This document shows positions 1 to 5,717 of a stretch of 16,504 nucleotides of DNA, one piece after another; the first letter of the stretch is position 1, and each line of letters begins with the position of its first letter. The DNA lies in contig CALWNE010000014.1 of assembly GCA_944382705.1 (NCBI GenBank), forward strand, positions 1 through 16,504, written 5' to 3'. The position numbers and the translations under genes are program-made. The notes below the pieces were generated by a model. It made no database searches and was not told where the DNA came from. It was given only the letters and a program-made list of their open reading frames with translations. The DNA comes from an uncultured Allofournierella sp. (lineage in GTDB: Bacteria; Bacillota; Clostridia; Oscillospirales; Ruminococcaceae).

Positions 1-541
1 CTATGACATTGAGTATGAGCCCTGCATTCTGACCCAGAGCAACGCTCAGCGCACCCAGGCGGTGCGGGTATTTTTGGAAACCATCGAGCGTGCGGGATAT
101 TACGGTATGCTGTATGCCAGCACCGACTTTGTGAAGAATAAGCTGGACTATAAAAACCTGTCCCGCTTTGACGTGTGGGCGGCCCAGTACGGCCCCAAAT
201 GCACCTGCCCTATGCCCTATGGCATCTGGCAGTACACCAGCACCGGCAAAGTGGACGGTGTGCGAGGCAACGTGGACCTGAACGAGTGCTACAAGGAGTA
301 TCCCTCTATTATGCGCAGTGCTGGCCTGAATGGCTTTGCCAAGTCTGCCGGCATGCCTGCCGGTGATGGTTCCGGTGCAGCACAGACCAGACCCCCGGAA
401 CAGCAGGAGCAGCCCAGCACTCCTGCCGCCCTCAGTACCATTACCATCGGGCCGGTGAGCCCCGGCGACTTTGCGGTGCTGCATAAGCTGGTGGCGGACA
501 AGGCTGCCCAGCTGGGCAACATCCCGGTAAAGGTGGCATAA
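1..541 (+). CDS. GH25 lysozyme-type phage endolysin, 5'-truncated by window edge
   Basis: The reading frame is open from base 2 to the TAA at 539-541, so the true start lies upstream of the window and no internal start is proposed. The first visible residues, YDIEYEP, carry the DxE acidic pair typical of the glycoside hydrolase 25 active site. GYYGMLYAS, FDVWAAQYG and GIWQYTSTGKVDGVRGNVDLN are the later barrel strands of that fold. GH25 enzymes cut the beta-1,4 bond between N-acetylmuramate and N-acetylglucosamine in peptidoglycan. After the catalytic domain a linker rich in Pro, Gln, Ala and Gly leads to a short tail of about 40 residues (from STITIGPVSPGDF) that I do not recognise; it may bind the wall or mediate oligomers. 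The holin gene follows 11 bp downstream, so this is a phage lysis cassette rather than a housekeeping lysozyme. Roughly the N-terminal half of the catalytic domain is missing. Confidence 0.88.
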   Translation, partial: YDIEYEPCILTQSNAQRTQAVRVFLETIERAGYYGMLYASTDFVKNKLDYKNLSRFDVWAAQYGPKCTCPMPYGIWQYTSTGKVDGVRGNVDLNECYKEYPSIMRSAGLNGFAKSAGMPAGDGSGAAQTRPPEQQEQPSTPAALSTITIGPVSPGDFAVLHKLVADKAAQLGNIPVKVA

Positions 542-552
542 GGAGGGAAGTA

Positions 553-948
553 ATGACGAATAATGCAGCAAGCGCAGTGGGGGCAGTCTGTGCTGGTATG
601 ATTACTTACCTGTTCGGGGTGCGGGACGCACTTTTCAATTCCCTGTTGACGGCCCTGGTGCTGGACTATGCAACCGGCGTGGTGGCTGCCTACCTGGCAG
701 GGACACTATCTAGCAAGGTGGGCTTTAAGGGGTTGGCTAAGAAGTTCTTTATTCTGTGCATTGTGGCAATGGCAAACATCTTGGACAATGCCACCGGCGC
801 AGGTGGTATGATGCGGAACATGGTGCTGGGTTTCTACATTGCCAATGAAGCGTTGAGCCTTGTCGAAAACGGCGCACGGCTGGGAGTGCCGATGCCCGAA
901 AAGCTGAAGGACGCCCTGGCGCAGATTAATGGCGTCAATTCAAAATAA
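553..948 (+). CDS. Phage holin, Phage_holin_4 / TcdE-like family
   Basis: This gene encodes 131 residues and starts at ATG 553, with AGGAGGG a few bases upstream. The protein is small and hydrophobic. Hydrophobic segments lie at about residues 8-28, 32-52, 64-84 and 96-112. The block LDYATGVVAAYLAGTLSSKV followed by GFKGLAKKFF is characteristic of the holin 4 family (TcdE, Cph1-type). Holins oligomerise in the cytoplasmic membrane and let the endolysin reach the wall at the end of the phage cycle. The charged C-terminus (PEKLKDALAQ) is usual for the class. It sits directly after the endolysin gene and before a strong terminator, so it is probably the last gene of the phage late operon. Confidence 0.9.
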   Translation: MTNNAASAVGAVCAGMITYLFGVRDALFNSLLTALVLDYATGVVAAYLAGTLSSKVGFKGLAKKFFILCIVAMANILDNATGAGGMMRNMVLGFYIANEALSLVENGARLGVPMPEKLKDALAQINGVNSK

Positions 949-967
949 TTTATAGCCCAAACGAACT

Positions 968-1021
968 CACCCCTCGAACCGTCCAGAATTGCCTGACGGT
1001 TCGAGGGGTGATGTGTTTTTT
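968..1021 (+). terminator. Rho-independent terminator after the holin
   Basis: A perfect 16-bp stem has arms at 968-983 (CACCCCTCGAACCGTC) and 995-1010, with an 11-base loop. A T-rich run ending in TTTTTT follows at 1011-1021. It lies 19 bp after the holin stop codon and closes the lysis operon. Confidence 0.93.
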
Positions 1022-1030
1022 AGAAAATTA

Positions 1031-1084
1031 TTTACTTTAGCTTGCGAAAGTAAAATAAAAAGTGTGTTAGTAAGTGTGTCAGTA
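1031..1084. repeat. AT-rich dyad plus 12-bp tandem repeat at the prophage edge
   Basis: TTTACTTT (1031-1038) and AAAGTAAA (1047-1054) form a dyad with an 8-base loop. Just downstream, AGTGTGTTAGTA (1061-1072) is repeated immediately as AGTGTGTCAGTA (1073-1084), with one mismatch. The stretch lies between the phage terminator and the tRNA terminator and has no gene. Its position at the presumed phage/chromosome junction makes recombinase arm sites possible, but nothing proves this. Confidence 0.4.
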
Positions 1085-1090
1085 AAAAGA

Positions 1091-1125
1091 AAGAGTGCTT
1101 GTAGAATGGCTCTACAAGCACTCTT
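1091..1125 (-). terminator. Rho-independent terminator of the tRNA-Asn transcript
   Basis: Perfect 15-bp arms at 1091-1105 and 1111-1125 enclose the 5-base loop ATGGC. Read on the minus strand, the stem is followed by TCTTTTTACT, giving a T-tract. It starts 5 bases past the encoded CCA of the tRNA. Confidence 0.9.
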
Positions 1126-1129
1126 GTGC

Positions 1130-1205
1130 TGGCTCCCCAAGTTGGACTCGAACCAACGACCCTGCGGTTAACAGCCGCATGCTCTACCGACTGAGCTATT
1201 GAGGA
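1130..1205 (-). tRNA. tRNA-Asn (anticodon GTT)
   Basis: The minus strand folds as a full cloverleaf of 76 bases including an encoded CCA (1130-1132). The acceptor arms are TCCTCAA and TTGGGGA with one G-T pair. The D stem is GCTC/GAGC, the anticodon stem is TGCGG/CCGCA, and the T stem is GTTGG/CCAAC with loop TTCGAGT. The anticodon loop CTGTTAA gives GTT, which reads AAC and AAT as asparagine. It is a single tRNA with its own promoter and terminator. Its 3' end points toward the phage lysis genes, as expected if a phage integrated into the tRNA 3' end. Confidence 0.97.
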
Positions 1206-1234
1206 TTATGTTGTGCACTCGTGAGTGCTTAATT

Positions 1235-1263
1235 AATATACCACATAGTTTTTTGTTTTGCAA
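1235..1263 (-). promoter_or_regulatory. Sigma-70-type promoter of the tRNA-Asn gene
   Basis: On the minus strand the -35 is TTGCAA (1258-1263) and the -10 is TATATT (1235-1240), separated by exactly 17 bases. The expected start is near 1228, about 22 bases before the mature tRNA 5' end. A small palindrome, GCACTC-GT-GAGTGC (1215-1228), lies at the expected start of the leader. Confidence 0.75.
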
Positions 1264-1300
1264 GTGTTTTTTAAAAAATATTTTATTATTTTTTTGGCCT

Positions 1301-1310
1301 TTGGTATAAT
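1301..1310 (+). promoter_or_regulatory. Extended -10 promoter upstream of the DUF2726 gene
   Basis: TATAAT at 1305-1310 is preceded by TGG, giving the TGnTATAAT extended -10 form. The region upstream is T-rich with no convincing -35. The expected start near 1317 leaves a leader of about 50 bases before the ATG at 1369. Confidence 0.6.
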
Positions 1311-1368
1311 GCAAAAGCGGGATTTGCAAAAAGTCCCAAATTTTGCGTCGAAACGAGGAATTACCCCC

Positions 1369-1845
1369 ATGAACGATTGGATGACATCCCCTGCAATCTG
1401 GTGGCTGGCGGCGGCTGTTCTGCTGCTGGCCGGCCTGGTGGTGCAATGGCTGATTGCAGGGCGAGAGCGGTACCCCTACCAGGCAAAGCCTCTGCTGACC
1501 CGGCGGGAGTACCAGTTTTATAAAATACTGCGCCGGGTGGCCTGGCAGCACCAGTGCATTGTCTGCCCCAAGGTGGGCCTCAAAGACCTGCTTTCGGTAA
1601 ATACCCGCAAGGATTATATGAAATACTTTAATCGTATTTCCCAAAAGCATGTGGATTTTGTGGTGTGCGATTATCAGCTCCAGGTATTGTTTGCGCTGGA
1701 ACTGGATGACAGCACCCACGACACGCCCCATGCCCGCAGGAAGGATGAATTTAAAAATCGGGCATTCCGGGCGGCGGGCATTCCCCTTAAACGAGTGGAC
1801 CACATCTCACAGGAGGAAGTGGAACGCCTGTTTGAGGATTTGTAA
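1369..1845 (+). CDS. Membrane-anchored DUF2726 protein (putative PD-(D/E)xK nuclease fold)
   Basis: The start at ATG 1369 (158 residues) is chosen because GAGGAA sits 8 bases upstream; an open frame extends back to 1258 but lacks an RBS. Residues 8-30 form one transmembrane helix (AIWWLAAAVLLLAGLVV). The rest, from YPYQAKPLLTRREYQFYKIL to the end, matches the DUF2726 pattern. It includes VDFVV (D96), ALELDD (E111, D113, D114) and RRKDEFKNRAF (K125, K129), which resemble the acidic and basic residues of a restriction-endonuclease-like fold. Cleavage activity is inferred from the fold, not shown. Two cysteines (HQCIVC) are spaced CxxC. It is a single gene between a tRNA and a convergent regulator. 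Its job is unknown in most bacteria; DNA processing is the usual guess for the family. Confidence 0.8.
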   Translation: MNDWMTSPAIWWLAAAVLLLAGLVVQWLIAGRERYPYQAKPLLTRREYQFYKILRRVAWQHQCIVCPKVGLKDLLSVNTRKDYMKYFNRISQKHVDFVVCDYQLQVLFALELDDSTHDTPHARRKDEFKNRAFRAAGIPLKRVDHISQEEVERLFEDL

Positions 1846-1911
1846 GTTCGGCACCTGCAACCGGGCAGCGGTGCACAGAGTAAACATGGAAGCTGGCGTT
1901 GTGGGATGTGC

Positions 1912-2793
1912 TCACTGGGCCAGCACCTGCTGCGCCAGCTGCACCATCTGCTCAAACTGCTGTTCCTGGGGGTGGCCCGGCAGCCATACGCCATGAAAGG
2001 AACGGGCCAGCACAAAGTCCTGCAAGGGAATCACCTCCAGGCGGCCTTCTTTTAAAAGGGATTGGGCCGCTGCCTCGTAGGCAAAGGTAATGCCCCGGCC
2101 CTGGGCGGTGAGTTCCAGCAGGGTGGGAATGTGGTTGATGGTGGAGCAGGTGGAAAAATCCGAAGGGTCCAGGTTTCGGGCCCGGCATTCGCTTTCAAAG
2201 ATGTCCCGTGTGCCGCTGCCGGTTTCTCGCAGCAGCAGGGGAGCATCCAGCAGCTGGGTGAGCTGGGTACAGCTGATCCAGGGGCTAAAAGGTGCGCAAA
2301 GGCCCACAAAACGGCTTTGGCAAAAGGGCCGATAGGTGTATTCGTGGTGGGCGAAGTTGCCCTCCACAAAGGCTAAATCCAGCTGGCCGTTGTCCAACTG
2401 ATGCAGCAGCTGGGCGGTGTTTTGCTGGTTTAGGTGCAGCTGCATGGGGCAGAATGCATCCAACAGGCGTGGCATGAGCTGGGCCATACAGCCATGGGCG
2501 ATGGAGAGGGTAACGCCCAGTTGCAGGCTGGTTTGGCTGGCCTGGCGCATCTCCCGGTGAATCTGCTGGTCCATGGTGTGCAGCCGCTGGCACAGCTGAA
2601 ACAGCCGCTTGCCCTGGCTGGTAAGCACCAGGCGGCGGCCTTCCTTTTGAAACAGCTTGGTGCCATACTGGGTTTCCAATGCCTTGATGTGCTGGCTTAC
2701 AGCAGGCTGGGTGAGATGCAGCAGCCGGGCACATTCCAGGGTGGTGCTGCACTGGGCCAGCTGCAAAAAAGTATATAGCTTGGTATCCAGCAT
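1912..2793 (-). CDS. LysR-family transcriptional regulator (YeiE/CysB-like group)
   Basis: This gene encodes 293 residues. The start MLDTKLYTFL at 2793 is preferred over an upstream in-frame ATG at 2817 because AAGGAGG lies 8 bases before it. Residues 3-62 form the LysR winged helix-turn-helix, with the recognition-helix pattern LTQPAVSQHIKALETQYGTKLF. The remaining residues (about 90-293) are the effector-binding domain, where small ligands are sensed. It is transcribed divergently from the YeiH-type transporter gene, the arrangement of yeiE and yeiH in E. coli, so it most likely controls that gene in response to a sulfur compound or another anion. The effector is inferred from context. The protein has a normal length and no missing segments. 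Confidence 0.93.
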   Translation of the reverse strand: MLDTKLYTFLQLAQCSTTLECARLLHLTQPAVSQHIKALETQYGTKLFQKEGRRLVLTSQGKRLFQLCQRLHTMDQQIHREMRQASQTSLQLGVTLSIAHGCMAQLMPRLLDAFCPMQLHLNQQNTAQLLHQLDNGQLDLAFVEGNFAHHEYTYRPFCQSRFVGLCAPFSPWISCTQLTQLLDAPLLLRETGSGTRDIFESECRARNLDPSDFSTCSTINHIPTLLELTAQGRGITFAYEAAAQSLLKEGRLEVIPLQDFVLARSFHGVWLPGHPQEQQFEQMVQLAQQVLAQ

Positions 2794-2815
2794 ACAAAAA
2801 ACCTCCTTCAAAAAC

Positions 2816-2835
2816 AATATATAAGAAAAATTTAT
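2816..2835 (-). promoter_or_regulatory. Possible LysR-gene -10 and LysR-type operator in the divergent region
   Basis: On the minus strand TATATT (2816-2821) is a plausible -10 for the regulator gene, with no good -35. It touches ATAA-N7-TTAT (2821-2835), an interrupted dyad of the kind LysR proteins bind. If it is a real operator, binding there would repress the regulator's own promoter. The call rests only on the pattern. Confidence 0.3.
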
Positions 2836-2856
2836 TGATTGACCGTAAAAACTAAT

Positions 2857-2885
2857 TTGATTTTATACAAAAGCGGCGCTATAAT
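2857..2885 (+). promoter_or_regulatory. Sigma-70-type promoter of the YeiH-type gene
   Basis: TTGATT (2857-2862) and a consensus TATAAT (2880-2885) are separated by 17 bases. Transcription should start near 2892, leaving a leader of about 65 bases before the ATG at 2957. The LysR-type dyad lies just upstream, at about -60 to -70, a normal position for LysR activation. Confidence 0.65.
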
Positions 2886-2956
2886 CAAGTGCGGAACAAA
2901 AAACGAATCTCTGCCAAACAGCCATAACGCAGGCAGGGCAAAAGGGAGAAACAACC

Positions 2957-3979
2957 ATGAAACAAACCATTACCAACAATGCACCGGGCTTTTTGGTGTG
3001 CCTGGTAATTGCAGTGATTGCACAGGGCATCGCCGTGCTGTTTCCGTCCATTGGAGCGGCACTGTTTGCCATTGGACTGGGCATTCTGTGCGGCAACACC
3101 TTTTTAAACAAAAGCTGCTTTGAAAGCGGCACAAAATTTTCTGAGCGAAGCCTGCTGGAGTATTCCATTGTGCTCACCGGTGCCACCCTCATGCTCAGCG
3201 ATATTCTGGCAGTAGGCTTGCAGGGCGTGGGCTTTATTTTGTGCCAGATGGGTCTTACCCTGCTGGTGGCCTACCAGATTGGCCGGCGTATGGGCTTTGG
3301 CAAACGGTTCAGCCTGCTGATGGGTGCCGGCAATGCGGTGTGCGGTTCCTCGGCTATTGCAACGGTTTCTCCGGTGGTGGATGCAGACAGCAAGGATAAG
3401 GGTATCTCTATTACTATTGTAAATGTAACAGGTACCCTGCTGATGATTCTTCTGCCGCTGGTTACCGGCCTGGTGTATCAGCATGAAGTGATGCACACCT
3501 CCGCCATGATTGGTGGTACCCTGCAATCCATCGGCCAGGTAATTGCCTCCGCCAAGCTGGTCAGTGACCCGGTGGTGGAAAGTGCAACCATCTTTAAAAT
3601 TATCCGAATTGTATTCATTGTGCTGGTGGCACTGCTGTACTCCCGTATGGATGTAAGCAGCGACAGCACCCCCCTGTTTGGCAAAAAGAGCTCCGATGCA
3701 TCTGCCACCAAGGTGAAGGCTGGTGTGCCCTGGTTCATCATTGGCTTCTTTATCCTGGCTGTGCTTCATAGCCTGGGACTGATTCCCGGCGTGGTAAGCC
3801 ATGGCGCCAAGCTGGTGAGCCAGCAGTTTGAGATTATTGCCCTGGCGGCCATTGGTATGCGGGTAAAATTCCGTGACTTGGCAGCAGAAGGCCCCAAAGC
3901 ACTGCTGTACGGCGCAGGGGTTGGCACCTGCCAGGTGGTTATGGCTTTGGTACTCATTCGCATCTTTTTTGGTGCATGA
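2957..3979 (+). CDS. yeiH: YeiH/UPF0324 family putative sulfate (anion) exporter
   Basis: This gene encodes 340 residues, beginning at ATG 2957 after AAGGGAG. The protein is almost wholly hydrophobic, with about ten membrane helices. The signature block GAGNAVCGSSAIATVSPVV (residues about 122-140) is typical of UPF0324 (Cons_hypoth698, PF03601). KGISITIVNVTGT and GGTLQSIGQVIASAKLV are further conserved stretches. E. coli YeiH is annotated as a putative sulfate/sulfite exporter under YeiE control; the substrate here is inferred from that family. A hydrophilic loop at about residues 232-258 (SDSTPLFGKKSSDASATK) divides the N- and C-terminal halves. It is divergent from the LysR gene and followed by about 100 bases of non-coding DNA before a hairpin terminator. 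Confidence 0.88.
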   Translation: MKQTITNNAPGFLVCLVIAVIAQGIAVLFPSIGAALFAIGLGILCGNTFLNKSCFESGTKFSERSLLEYSIVLTGATLMLSDILAVGLQGVGFILCQMGLTLLVAYQIGRRMGFGKRFSLLMGAGNAVCGSSAIATVSPVVDADSKDKGISITIVNVTGTLLMILLPLVTGLVYQHEVMHTSAMIGGTLQSIGQVIASAKLVSDPVVESATIFKIIRIVFIVLVALLYSRMDVSSDSTPLFGKKSSDASATKVKAGVPWFIIGFFILAVLHSLGLIPGVVSHGAKLVSQQFEIIALAAIGMRVKFRDLAAEGPKALLYGAGVGTCQVVMALVLIRIFFGA

Positions 3980-4078
3980 TAAAGGATTTGCGGTAGTAAA
4001 GTGTGCAGAACCGGATTACAAGCTCTAAATCGAACAGGCGCACATAGAAACGATTGCATAGACAGAAATAACAAATTC

Positions 4079-4120
4079 AAAGCAGAAGTGGCGCAGCATT
4101 AGCTGCGCCACTTCTGCTTT
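4079..4120. terminator. Long perfect hairpin (terminator) at the left edge of the restriction island
   Basis: Perfect 19-bp arms at 4079-4097 (AAAGCAGAAGTGGCGCAGC) and 4102-4120 enclose the loop ATTA. It lies between the convergent ends of the yeiH-type gene and the restriction endonuclease gene and could stop transcription from both sides, although T-tracts are weak (GGGTTTGTT after it on the plus strand). A clearly related hairpin lies at 7229-7266. Bases 3980-4078 hold no gene that I can see. Confidence 0.7.
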
Positions 4121-4168
4121 GGGTTTGTTAGGCTTAGCGAACGGTGCTTCTTGGTTTGCTCAAGTTGT

Positions 4169-5524
4169 TTAGCGAATATCGTCTTTTAGAATTTGTTCAA
4201 GGTAGCTGTTATTGAGCCAGAAGCATTGCTTGGTCATTTTCCTACCATCTGGTAGAGGGTAGGTGTCGCTTGCGTTTCGCCCGTGCGGGCGCACATGGGA
4301 CACACGATTTTCAGATGATTTTGGTAGATTGTTTCGCATGGCATAACCATCAAAATGAAGCTCTACACCATTGCGAATAATTTTGACTGTGCGTTCCCAA
4401 ACCTTTCTGACTTCCTCCAAATCTTCCGAGGGGATATTCCAGAACTTCACACGGGAAAACACATACTCGCCTTGCTCAGATTCTTCGAATATAACGAATA
4501 GAAACTTCGTTGGCTCTAAATAATTACGCAGTTCAGAATCTTCCCATGTTTCGTTTATAATTTGTGTGAATCGAAATGTGGGGAAGGACATAGATTCCTT
4601 GATGCGTCCATTACGCTGGATTCGTATTGTTTTGGGGACAATACTTGCGTTTTGGAATTCATTCGTGTATGCAATTTTGCCGCGAATCCCGAGCATTTTT
4701 GCCAACAAGACCTCGTTCAAGTTTTTTGCCTTTGAGTCGACTACAAAGTGTGCCTTGAGTTGCTCTTGTGTCATACCAAAATATGGGCGAAGCATACCAA
4801 TGATGTGGTCTTCAAAAGTATGTTTAGTAAGCGCTCGCCAATCTTTGATAATATGTTCATCCTCTTGATTGCCAAACACGAAATTTTTTAATATCCGTGT
4901 CATATAAGATGATTTTAAGGAGTATGCCCGCTGCTTGGCTCGGATAGAATTGAATGGTTGTTGGCGGACCGTAGCTGCTGTTGCACCTTTCGTACAAGCG
5001 GCTAGATAAAGTGTATCGCCCTCTGTAATTAAGTGAGCTTGGCCGGCGCGAATTTTATCCATTAGTTTCATCCAGTCCTGTTGGATAATAATCAAATCCT
5101 CTATCGGGAAACTAAAGAGAATCGCTTTGTCAATATAGAACTCCTCTTTGGAGACTCCTGTTCGATATTCGTAAGACATGATTAGCATAGTTTGACATTT
5201 GCGCCAGAAATCACTAGTGCCAAATGTTTTTTCATACTCTGTCATGTAATTGATGATGTTGCAGACCAAACGCTCCTTGGCTCGTATTCCATTTTTAGTT
5301 CGAATATACGGGGTAGCTTTTAGTTCTACACCAGCTTCCGGGAAATCTGGTTCAGACTCGTTGTTGGGAGTGTAACCAAACCAACTTTCCTCAAGAACTG
5401 TTCCGATGGCCCCTTTACCTGTTTTTATACGCCCGGTTTTATCGATATCTTTCATTGGGATATTGATGGCATCTTGTGCACGGCGCAAGACGGCTTCTTT
5501 GGTATTGTATATTGTGTTTTTCAT
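4169..5524 (-). CDS. Type II restriction endonuclease, MutH/Sau3AI family (predicted GATC cutter)
   Basis: This gene encodes 451 residues, near the size of Sau3AI. The N-terminal domain (about 1-210) carries the MutH-type active site: D60, E67 and K69 in EPDFPEAGVELKATPY, with the D-x6-E-x-K spacing of MutH. E45/E46 (GTVLEESWFGY) and the following KERL are also conserved. The C-terminal half (about 230-451) resembles the second, non-catalytic DNA-binding domain of Sau3AI and ends with VSHVRPHGRNA, DTYPLPDGR and KQCFWLNNSYLEQIL. Sau3AI cuts before the G of GATC. The same specificity is inferred here from the family and from the partner methyltransferase. It is transcribed away from the methyltransferase gene across a 193-bp shared promoter region; an AAGGGG RBS precedes the start. 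Its base composition is much richer in A and T than the flanking genes, suggesting transfer. No frameshift or lost catalytic residue is visible. Confidence 0.93.
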   Translation of the reverse strand: MKNTIYNTKEAVLRRAQDAINIPMKDIDKTGRIKTGKGAIGTVLEESWFGYTPNNESEPDFPEAGVELKATPYIRTKNGIRAKERLVCNIINYMTEYEKTFGTSDFWRKCQTMLIMSYEYRTGVSKEEFYIDKAILFSFPIEDLIIIQQDWMKLMDKIRAGQAHLITEGDTLYLAACTKGATAATVRQQPFNSIRAKQRAYSLKSSYMTRILKNFVFGNQEDEHIIKDWRALTKHTFEDHIIGMLRPYFGMTQEQLKAHFVVDSKAKNLNEVLLAKMLGIRGKIAYTNEFQNASIVPKTIRIQRNGRIKESMSFPTFRFTQIINETWEDSELRNYLEPTKFLFVIFEESEQGEYVFSRVKFWNIPSEDLEEVRKVWERTVKIIRNGVELHFDGYAMRNNLPKSSENRVSHVRPHGRNASDTYPLPDGRKMTKQCFWLNNSYLEQILKDDIR

Positions 5525-5571
5525 AAGGCTAGCCCCTTTCTGAAAAAATGGTGTATGAGTTGTACAGATTT

Positions 5572-5648
5572 AAAAAGTCTTAGCCCTAAAGGAAAAGGTG
5601 TCGGAATTACAGAGCTAACTTGACGAAAAAGTCTTGATCTTTTTGGTC
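5572..5648. promoter_or_regulatory. Direct repeat and dyad in the divergent R-M promoter region (candidate operator)
   Basis: AAAAAGTCTT occurs twice, at 5572-5581 and 5626-5635, 54 bases apart. The second copy belongs to an interrupted dyad, GAC-n-AAAAAG-N7-CTTTTT-n-GTC (5622-5648), whose centre coincides with the methyltransferase -35 box. Restriction-modification genes are commonly controlled through such sites by a controller protein or by the methyltransferase itself. No controller gene is visible nearby, so the binding factor is unknown. Confidence 0.45.
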
Positions 5649-5662
5649 GAATATGCTATACT
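5634..5662 (+). promoter_or_regulatory. Methyltransferase promoter with a GATC site inside the -35 box
   Basis: The -35 TTGATC (5634-5639) is followed after 17 bases by TATACT (5657-5662), which has TGC before it (extended -10). Transcription should start near 5669, about 50 bases before the GTG at 5718. The last four bases of the -35 box are GATC, the predicted target of this methyltransferase, so methylation could alter promoter strength. Confidence 0.75.
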
Positions 5663-5717
5663 CCTTATCTGTGATACATATACTTTAAGAATAACATAAA
5701 AGAGAGGACGAGTAAAA

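Larger units (their letters stand above)
1..1021. mobile_element. End of a prophage or prophage remnant (lysis module)
   Basis: An endolysin and a holin lie in tandem and end at a rho-independent terminator. This is the standard right-hand part of a siphovirus-like late operon. No integrase, tail or head gene is visible in this window, so completeness cannot be judged. The right boundary is inferred to lie between the terminator (1021) and the 3' end of the tRNA-Asn at 1130. Confidence 0.7.

Noticed and set aside
1061..1084. CRISPR-like repeat
   Set aside because: Only two adjacent 12-base copies without spacers; no cas genes nearby.
989..1171. 60-codon frame between the holin and the tRNA
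   Set aside because: It begins in the holin terminator stem and ends inside the tRNA, so it is not a gene.
1168..1803. 211-codon minus-strand frame over the tRNA and DUF2726 gene
   Set aside because: It includes the tRNA gene and lies opposite a recognised family.
4134..4176. 8-bp direct repeat TTAGCGAA (4134-4141 and 4169-4176) as an insertion target duplication
   Set aside because: Both copies lie on the same side of the island and one is part of the endonuclease stop region, so they do not bracket an insertion.
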